Below, piece by piece: positions 1 through 5,892 of a stretch of DNA of 5,892 bases. Source of the DNA: Parachlamydiaceae bacterium (GTDB lineage: Bacteria > Chlamydiota > Chlamydiia > Chlamydiales > Parachlamydiaceae); NCBI GenBank assembly GCA_013414685.1, contig CP058704.1, positions 1,409,897 through 1,415,788 on the forward strand, read 5' to 3'. Position numbers and translations under genes: made by a program. Numbering within the stretch: the stretch's first letter is position 1; every line of letters begins with the position of its first letter. The notes under the pieces were generated by a model. It was not told where the DNA came from. It did not search any database and worked only from the letters and a program-made list of their open reading frames with translations.

Positions 1-1
1 C

Positions 2-418
2 CCGCTTGAATTTGCCGAAAAAGTATATGACAGCCAATTTGATATTTACGGACACTGGGTCTTTGCTGCCGCACAAGCCTATGCTGAACTTGGAAAAGAG
101 TGGGAAACACAAGTCATGTTTTTAAGAGACTTTGAGGATCTTTGGCAATTTTTATTATCAGGCTACCCTGTGGTAGTAAGTGTGAAAGGACCTCTTCCGG
201 GCGCTCTGCACCCTTACGAACAGGGCCATCTTCTAGTCGTTCGCGGATTTGACCCCGATACAAGACAAGTTCTTTGCATGGATCCGGGTTATCCCGAAGA
301 TTCTCAAACTTACGCAGCTTATGGATTAGATGACTTCTCGTTGGCCTGGCAAAGGCGCAAAAACATCGCTTATACTTTTCAGAGGAGCTCGCATCGGGTA
401 AATATCCCGATAGGTTAA
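2..418 (+). CDS. C39-like cysteine peptidase (Peptidase_C39_2 type), 5'-truncated
   Basis: This is the C-terminal 138 codons of a gene that enters from the left edge; the frame is open from base 2 to the TAA at 416-418. It resembles the C39-like peptidase family (papain-like fold, probable peptide or amide hydrolase). Visible landmarks are GHWVFAAAQAYAELG near the start, an RDFEDLWQFLLSGYPVVVSV helix-strand block, then GHLLVVRGFD, which carries the likely catalytic His, and the acidic/amide strand CMDPGYPED followed by a DFSLAW helix. The nucleophile Cys would lie upstream of the window. The ATG at 116 is internal: homology to the family continues through the residues before it. GC is about 46%, higher than in most of the window, and no frameshift is seen. 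It converges on gene D with only 7 bases between stops. The family is fairly clear; substrate and secretion status cannot be judged without the N terminus. Confidence 0.8.
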   Translation, partial: PLEFAEKVYDSQFDIYGHWVFAAAQAYAELGKEWETQVMFLRDFEDLWQFLLSGYPVVVSVKGPLPGALHPYEQGHLLVVRGFDPDTRQVLCMDPGYPEDSQTYAAYGLDDFSLAWQRRKNIAYTFQRSSHRVNIPIG

Positions 419-425
419 ATTCAAG

Positions 426-878
426 CTACTTGCGCCACTTGAGACCCAACCCAAACACCAAAAGGAACGCCGCAAAAAGCAATGTAAAAGGCGAATGGTG
501 CATATGCCCTCCAATAAATACCGCTGTGATCACAGTGCTTACAATCGCTGGGCAACGGATGCCTGAGAGGTAATCGAAAAACCCTTGAGCACAACTTGGA
601 CGTGCAAGCCCCACTTCAATGGGTTCTTTTACAATATTCTTATAGACAGTATAAACAACACCGATTGCAACACCGATTCCTGCAGTAATGGCAAATAGTT
701 TAAGGTTAAGAATGGCTGCAAATACGGCTAGGGCCACACGGCATACCAATTCAACAATCGGTTGCACTTTTTAACAAAGTCAGAGAGTTTTTGAAAACTT
801 TTCTTGAGGTTTAAGCGGTTCAGCAACTTCAGGAATTTCTACACAGCAGCAGCATTTTTCAGTGTTTACAGAACTCAT
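426..878 (-). CDS. Gene D: small Cys-rich two-lobed membrane protein, Inc-like (double frameshift)
   Basis: The ATG at 878-876 has a strong ribosome site (GAGGAG at 890-885, 6 bases away). The frame reads MSSVNTEKCCCCVEIPEVAE and then meets TGA (782-780) and TAA (773-771). The same frame resumes at 770 and is open to the TAG at 428-426. Dropping one A in the A5 run at 792-788 and adding one in the A5 run at 772-768 removes both stops and gives 150 residues (junction FSKLSDFVKKVQPIVELV). The protein has a hydrophilic N terminus with four successive Cys (possible lipid or metal attachment), a hydrophobic block of about 37 residues split in two lobes, a polar loop, and a second hydrophobic block ending in LLVFGLGLKWRK. 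Two-lobed hydrophobic regions are typical of chlamydial inclusion-membrane (Inc) proteins, but this likeness is structural only and I do not recognise the family. GC is about 45%, unlike gene A next to it. The short open frame starting with GTG at 767 is the rear part of this gene, not a separate gene. Confidence 0.65.
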
Positions 879-929
879 ATTTCTCTCCTCTTTTTTGATA
901 AAATGAGAAAAGAAGTGAAAACTGTCAAT

Positions 930-2738
930 CTATTTCTTTAACAGATAACCGGTAGTTCCAGCAAGAATCAACGTAGATAACACACAAAATTCCAAAAAGA
1001 CAAATCGGGAAGAAAGGTCATGAAATTTTCTCTGTTTGAAAATTGTTGTGCCTGTAGAATTTCTTCTATAACTTTCTTTTTGTTTTCCTTATTTTGATTT
1101 TTAGCACCTTGATTATAGACATAAAATCTATTCCCGTGTTGCAAAATATATGACGTTTATCAATTTTGATCCCTTTTTCTTTCAAAAATTCATAAGCCCA
1201 TCTTCGAGGAGCTTCTTTTGCTACATGATCTGGACCATATTGGTGGATAAGCTGTATAAGGTTAAAATCTTTAATCCCCTTATATTTTCCTTTCACATAT
1301 TTTTGTCCAATACAGTTACCCTTATTAGGTCCTTTAAAATAAATTTTTAGTTCCGGATCACTTATAAAACCAGCATAATAAGTTGAAACTCTATCTGTAT
1401 AAATAAGATTTAGCCTGGAGAATAGATCTTCAATAAAGTTCATCAATTCTCTTTCAATGACCATACAGCTGGATTGATGCACCGCGATTAACTCCATGTT
1501 ATTATTTATAACCGGGGAGCCTGAGCTACCTTCTCCTGTGTCACTTTCATAATGAACATGGGTATCTTGCACATGACTTACATAATTTTCTTGAAAACAC
1601 ACCTGCTGTTCTAGTTTATCTTCCGGGAAATGAATAATATTCGCTCGTGTTTTCCACGGTTCCGGTCTTTCGTGTGGATCGTTAATAGTAAATAAATGAC
1701 TTGCACGTTTCGATAAATGCAAAAGCTTGTATCGAGTGAATAAATTGTCCCAATTTACTTTGAACGTTATCACAGAAAGATCTAAATTTTTTTATTAGTC
1801 GGATTAAGTCCTTTTGGATATGGACTACAGAAAAGAAGTTCGCTTAACTGAACAGTAAATTCATCAATAGTACCAGCAAAAAAGTCGCTATGTAGGACTT
1901 ACTAAATTTTTGTAACTTTATTTAAATCCTCTTCGGAAATCACATGAGAATTTGTCACTATAGTTTTCTTTGCACATAAAAACCTGTTGCTCTGCCTTTG
2001 GGAGTGTCAATTAAACATACAATTCCGAATTGTTTTTCAACGATTTTGAAAAATTATTGAAAACCCGAGTAGAAACAGAAATGCTTCTTGTAGCTATTTG
2101 GAGTGAAGCGGCTCGATTATTTCCTTGATCGGTAATTAGTGTAATCTTATACCCATCTCTCAATCCGAATTCTCTTAAAGTAAGATTACAATCTACAAGG
2201 TCCTCATCATCATATTTTATAATATACTTTTCAGGGGGCGTCGTAGTGTGATATCTTAATTGCATCCAACGATACAAGAATTTTTTTAATCCAATTAATT
2301 TAAGACAAGAAGGAAGGAAGGGAGTTTCACGAACAGCATTGCCATATTCAATAGAAAGTTTAAAAAGCTTAACCGGTTTTTGAGAAAAACTTTTGCTTTA
2401 TTTGAATGGCACTTTAGAAGCCAATTCCAATTCTCAAATTCAAGATGAACAATCTTTCTTCCCTCAGTTTTAAATTTATTTCCGTCTATTAAGCTGACTT
2501 CATTCGGTAACGTGGAAGACTTAAAACCCTTCAAATGATTGGCAAAAAGACCATTAATGCACAGCCAGTTAAGACTCAATATTGTATTACCATGAGAATT
2601 TTGAAATTGTGCATGCTTAAACTTAAGTCTGTCTTTGAAACTGTTCCATTCATATTCAATGCATAGTTTTTCTCCAGTCGATTCATTTTGCCACGACCAA
2701 GAGCTTTGAACTTGTTGTCCTAAAATGTTTGATACCAT
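930..2738 (-). CDS. Gene A: ubiquitin-like domain + trypsin/V8-like serine protease + C-terminal membrane anchor (frameshifted reading)
   Basis: Start ATG 2738 follows AAGAG; the stop is TAG 932-930. Eight single-base corrections in A/T runs (2385-2389, 2049-2053, 1969-1971, 1907-1911, 1878-1883, 1787-1793, 1123-1126, 1023-1025) give 604 residues. Residues 1-120 are unrecognised and Trp-rich. Residues 122-204 fit a ubiquitin-like beta-grasp fold: VKLFKLSIEYG strand, helix, PPEKYIIKYDDEDL, then LREFGLRDGYKITLI. Residues 236-425 are a trypsin-like protease: GFYVQKKTIVTNSHVIS (His266), NLDLSVITFKV (Asp321), and HYESDTGEGSSGSPV (Ser407) followed by MELIAVH, as in V8-like enzymes. A charged C-terminal region of about 150 residues is unknown. 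Residues 581-600 are hydrophobic and followed by LLKK, suggesting a tail anchor. The triad residues lie in three different raw fragments, which supports the joined reading. The raw 235-codon piece (1773-1066) starts with a GTG that is really an internal Val. It is probably cotranscribed with B, 68 bases upstream. The protease call is firm, the ubiquitin-like call fairly firm; the substrate is unknown. Confidence 0.75.
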
Positions 2739-2806
2739 ATTTCTCTTAAAAGACTGTGCTAAAATAATTAACTCTTTGCATCGGAAAATTTAATCTAAGA
2801 TCGAGC

Positions 2807-3810
2807 TTAAATAATAATGCATTTAACCGAAATCGATTCTGTTATTTTCTCTTCCTTCCTTGGCGTCGCTGTAATTGTAAGATATTTCCACTCTATTAAG
2901 CAGTTTTCAAGAGTTGAATCTTTAAATGACTTAGCTTCTTTTTAGTGGCAGAACCGGTTATAGGTGTTGATTTTGTTTGACCTTCTTTTGTACCTATAAT
3001 TGAAAAGTCACAATCCCAAAAAGCACTAGTAGTTACCTTTCCAAGTTGTTCTTTACACATAGGACAACAAACGTTCTTAAGATCGTCAGGTAATTCAAAT
3101 GTCACAAATCCTTTTTATCAAAGACTCTTTGATCTTTGGCCTCACATTTCTCATTTGTGCAAGTGCCTTCCATGTTTAAACCGGGAATAATTTCGCGCCA
3201 ATCCTCTGCTTCCTGTGACAAAGGAACATGAACAATCGACTCCAAATCAGAGAACAAAACTTTTTAAATGCCATTTCTAAGCCGTATTTGCCTAAGTTTT
3301 TTCCTCTAATACAGCATCAGGATTGACGCTTTTCCTTATGTAGACTGTATGATCTAATATACACTTAGATTGATTTAGTAATGTGGAATCATCTAATTCT
3401 GTTTCCTCAGAATCTATTAATGTAAAATCTTTATCCAAAACAAGTTGTTTTTGAATAATTTTTAAGTTCTCTTATGGTTATATCGGAACTTATATTAAGT
3501 TCAAGCTGAACAGGTTTATCCTGTCGTATGCATCTTAAGGTCACTTCGTTTTCGAATTCATCATTAGATAAAGTTGATCATCTATGATTTCATAACTATC
3601 TACCCTCACACTCTTGTTCAAAAGCCAAGCTTTAAAATCTAAAATTTCATTTGCAGATTGATTATTAATCCAAATGTTTTCACGTACAAAATTTTCTACT
3701 CTATCTTCAATTGTAACGGATATTCTAAGATCTTTTAGCTTTCCTTCATTCTCTTTGTAATGTGCGACCAATTTGCCATCTATACTTAATTCCTTTTGTA
3801 AGGAGATCAT
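2807..3810 (-). CDS. Gene B: ubiquitin-like domain + C-terminal cysteine (zinc-type) module (frameshifted reading)
   Basis: Start ATG 3810 has AGAGGAAA just upstream; the stop is TAA 2809-2807. Six single-base corrections (runs at 3570-3572, 3459-3463, 3297-3302, 3261-3265, 3112-3116, 2939-2943) give 335 residues. Residues 1-85 are unrecognised. Residues 88-161 match the ubiquitin fold in order: NEVTLRCIRQDKPVQLELN hairpin, SSDITIREL helix, KDFTLIDSEETELDD, STLLNQSKC, then HTVYIRKSV as the last strand. No Gly-Gly end follows, so it is not a conjugatable tag as written. Residues 204-318 form a module with EDWREIIPGLNMEGTC, Cys218-x4-Cys223, a KKGF turn, Cys250-x2-Cys253, Cys268, and a late EWKYLTITATP strand. 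From memory, a module of this pattern occurs in ciliate and amoebal proteins, sometimes beside ubiquitin-like domains. The raw 69-codon piece at 3105-2896 ends early because of the last run error. It lies 26 bases after gene C and 68 before gene A, which suggests one operon. Function unknown; an adaptor role is a guess. Confidence 0.68.
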
Positions 3811-3836
3811 ATTTCCTCTTTATTGAATTTTTATTT

Positions 3837-5775
3837 TTAAACCACTAAGTTCTTCTGTGAAGCTAAAAGATACACTTCTTCTTTTTATTTATAAATTCAG
3901 GATTAAAGTCAGAACCATATTCCAAAATACATTGACTCTCAGCAATCGCAAGTTTTTCTATGTCCTTCTCCCTATGGCAACAGGCGCACTCGAGGTTGGC
4001 TTGAATTTTGCGTATATTATATAACCCGCTATTGCCTTTATGGACCCACTCACCTTGAGTAGATTTTTCACATTGTGGGTTTAGGCATTTCTCCAAAGCA
4101 TAGAGTCCTGCTTCAGAGAATCCAAATTCACTAATTGGAAGTTTTTGATATTCAATTCCCCTCCTATATGAATCTTTTCTTCCTCCTTCTCTTTTTCAGA
4201 TGGAGGCGCAATCGCGGACGGTTCAATAATAGGAATATCTTCTTTGATAAGGCCCAAAGAAACTAATTTATCCATTGGAAATTGCACATTTATATTCAGT
4301 TCTAGAGCCTTTTGATAAAGTTCTTTCTCTGTTAATGGAGTGGTACGGCTTAATTGGTTAGGAAAAACTTCAATCAGTTTTTTCATTATGTGGGCTTTAA
4401 GGTCAACCGTAAGATCATGCTCATCTTTAAAAGGCGTCTGCTCAAAAAAATTATGTCCTAAGGGAAGAGCCATAGCCAATTGAATATCTAACAAGTAACC
4501 ATAAATCAATTGAATAGCGTTTAAACACAATTGACAATTTCTAGAATTTTTAGCCAATTCGATAAGGGCTTCAATGGTTTTAGCTTGTACAACAACATTG
4601 CGATCAAGTTTTTGGCCGTTCAAAATGTAATAATCCATCTATCACAAAGTGTTTAATTTTTAATTTTGAGCATTTAAGGTGTTGTACAAGTTCATCAAAA
4701 GCTCTTATACGGACTTCTTCCGTTTCGCCTAATTCTGCGACTTGTCGTAATACATCAATGTACGTAAAGTAAATTTCCAGCTTGAAGAACTAAGTTTTCA
4801 TAAAATCGTTGTAAATTTTCTAAATGTCCAATTGAAACTTTTGCATATCCTACAAAATTAAGAATCATATATGCATTTTTAAACCAGTTTGAATTTGAGA
4901 ATTTTATTCCTTTTAAAGAATTTATAATACTGTCTATGCCTTCAGAAATATTTCTTTTACTAATGCTTGCAAGCCCATTAACAACATTGTGCAACCTTCC
5001 GAGAACATCCCATAATTCTGTTCTATCGCTTTTTAATTCTTCAAACCCTTCATAAGCAAATAAGAGAAAATAATCTAAAAATGGATCGTGGCGTCGATTT
5101 AGATTCTTAAAATTCATCGCAGCCACTTTTAATTCTTCTTTCAACTCTTTAGAAATTGCAGTGCGGGTATGAGAATGATAATGCTGCAAAAGCAATTTCG
5201 CAAATAAGGCGTATGTATGCGCTATTTTCAATTGTATGTCATAATTTTCTTCTTGAATTAAGTCCGTATTTAATAAACTCAGAATGTTTTTACATCATCC
5301 ACCAAGCCAGTGGAAGATTCCATTGTTAAAGGATCAACTTCTAGAAGATTAACTAAACTGCTGAGGACATCATTTTTGAGATTTGGGTCTACAACTGAAC
5401 TTATACCCACTAAGTAGCCCAGCTTCTTTCTTGCTAGAGGAAAATTCGATTTTACATTGTTATTATCAGATATGATAAAAACACTGATTTTCTTGATTTC
5501 TTCCAAATATTTTCTGGCAGTCTTTCTATTTTTTCTAAAGCTTCCGATCCGCATGAAATATTGAATCGTTTGGCAAAGTCAGGATTTAAATCCAATTCAT
5601 CTTCCGCAATTTGAACAGTATAAATCGTTTGCTGTAATACTTCTGGTATTGGGGAAGGAGTTTGAGATGCCAAGGAGAACGTATGCCCATTTGCATTGCC
5701 TACAGAAGAACCTGAAGTTTGAAAGTTGTTATTGTTATTCGATTGAGAGACAATTGCAGTTGAAGGTATAGTCAT
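3837..5775 (-). CDS. Gene C: helical-repeat (HEAT-like) protein with Ser/Asn-rich N terminus and C-terminal cysteine module (frameshifted reading)
   Basis: I chose ATG 5775-5773 because GAAAGG (5787-5782) is 6 bases from it; the ATG at 5781 touches that site. The stop is TAA 3839-3837. Six corrections (5510-5513, 5287-5291, 4771-4776, 4609-4613, 4142-4146, 3882-3886) give 646 residues. Residues 1-45 are Ser/Asn/Thr-rich with NNNNN, as in many secreted effectors. Residues 75-515 are almost all helical; around 336-435 paired amphipathic helices (EEVRIRAFDELVQHLK, VVVQAKTIEALIELAKN) look HEAT-like. A Glu/Lys-rich linker (527-534) leads to a module with Cys564-x4-Cys569, Cys597, Cys600 and Cys616, spaced almost as in gene B. 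No enzyme motif or membrane segment is visible. It is first in the C-B-A-D series. The raw pieces at 5781-5452, 5554-5279, 5231-4755, 4638-4081 and 4096-3863 are parts of this one gene. The helical and cysteine regions are seen; a scaffold or sensor role is inferred. Confidence 0.65.
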
Positions 5776-5781
5776 AATCAT

Positions 5782-5827
5782 CCTTTCGTAAATTCAAAAT
5801 GCATAAAAGCGCTTGAATTTATGAAGG
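5782..5827 (-). promoter_or_regulatory. Leader stem-loop covering the ribosome site of gene C
   Basis: TAAATTCAA (5789-5797) and TTGAATTTA (5813-5821) are a perfect 9-base inverted repeat with a 15-base loop. In the minus-strand transcript the stem can continue, with two mismatches (at 5822/5788 and 5826/5784), to pair bases 5823-5827 with 5783-5787. That outer arm is GAAAGG, the Shine-Dalgarno of gene C. The hairpin could therefore hide the ribosome site, or the 9-base arms could be a DNA operator for a dimeric repressor. The repeat is seen; the regulatory role is inferred. Confidence 0.45.
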
Positions 5828-5892
5828 ATTTTTTCTTGTAAAGGAAAAATACTATGATTTTTATTAGGGTGTCGACCACTTCTGAATTAAAA
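5828..5892 (-). promoter_or_regulatory. Probable upstream/promoter region of the C-B-A series
   Basis: This AT-rich stretch has no gene that I can support in the part visible. TTTACA (5842-5837) is one base off the -35 consensus; the best -10 candidate, TAAATT (5821-5816), lies at a short 15-base spacing and overlaps the leader repeat. The promoter call is weak and the window ends here, so the true start site may lie elsewhere. Confidence 0.2.

Noticed and set aside
326..514. Minus-strand open frame across the C39/D junction
   Set aside because: It overlaps the ends of two better-supported genes and has no recognisable protein character.
1150..1350. Open frame on the plus strand inside gene A
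   Set aside because: It lies opposite the protease C-terminal region, has a Phe/Ile/Lys-rich composition expected of antisense AT-rich DNA, and has no ribosome site of note.
1066..1773. A separate 235-residue protease gene starting with GTG
   Set aside because: It holds only the catalytic Ser; His and Asp lie in frames upstream, and the sequence NLDLSVITFKV spans its supposed start.
2295..2345. Repeated GAAGGAAGGAAG-type strings in genes A and B
   Set aside because: Very short purine repeats inside coding sequence; no sign of function or of a larger repeat.
3863..4096. A separate small zinc-finger gene starting with TTG
   Set aside because: One added A at 4142-4146 joins it to the piece before it, giving ISEFGFSEAGLYALEKC across the junction, and it has no ribosome site of its own.
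426..5781. Programmed ribosomal frameshifting as the explanation
   Set aside because: More than 20 shifts in both directions, without shared slippery heptamers or following structures, cannot all be programmed.
5860..5892. Possible insertion-sequence end near GTGTCGACCAC
   Set aside because: Only a short suggestive string at the edge; no partner repeat or transposase is visible in the window.

Overview
The window looks like part of a bacterial chromosome, probably from a bacterium that lives with eukaryotic cells. A Parachlamydia-like chlamydia is my best guess, but this is inference. The grounds are tight minus-strand packing with Shine-Dalgarno sites, low GC in most of the window, a small two-lobed membrane protein that resembles chlamydial inclusion-membrane proteins, and proteins with eukaryote-like parts (ubiquitin-like folds, helical repeats, cysteine zinc-type modules).

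Layout. Bases 2-418 (+) hold the C-terminal part of a C39-like cysteine peptidase. It converges, with a 7-base gap, on a minus-strand series that reads from right to left: gene C (5775-3837), gene B (3810-2807), gene A (2738-930) and gene D (878-426). The gaps are 26, 68 and 51 bases. Bases 5776-5892 are the leader and upstream region of gene C.

The minus-strand genes look fragmented, but the fragments join into four full-length readings if 22 single-base length errors in short A/T runs are corrected (17 bases missing, 5 extra). The corrected lengths are 646, 335, 604 and 150 residues. Each joins a good ribosome-binding site and start to a single stop, and conserved motifs that lie in different fragments fall back into line. 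I therefore describe them as four genes. The most likely cause is homopolymer sequencing error; recent decay or slippage are alternatives.

Gene C has a Ser/Asn-rich N terminus, a long helical (HEAT-like) body and a C-terminal cysteine module. Gene B has an unknown N-terminal region, a ubiquitin-like domain and a longer version of the same cysteine module. Gene A has an unknown N-terminal region, a ubiquitin-like domain, a trypsin/V8-like serine protease with its His, Asp and Ser present, and a C-terminal membrane segment. A-B-C share parts, sit close together and are clearly more AT-rich than gene D and the C39 peptidase, so they look like an acquired cassette. A working idea is a host-directed effector set or a ubiquitin-like/protease conflict system, in which the helical-repeat protein senses or scaffolds, B is an adaptor and A is the membrane-tethered protease. 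Function is unproven.
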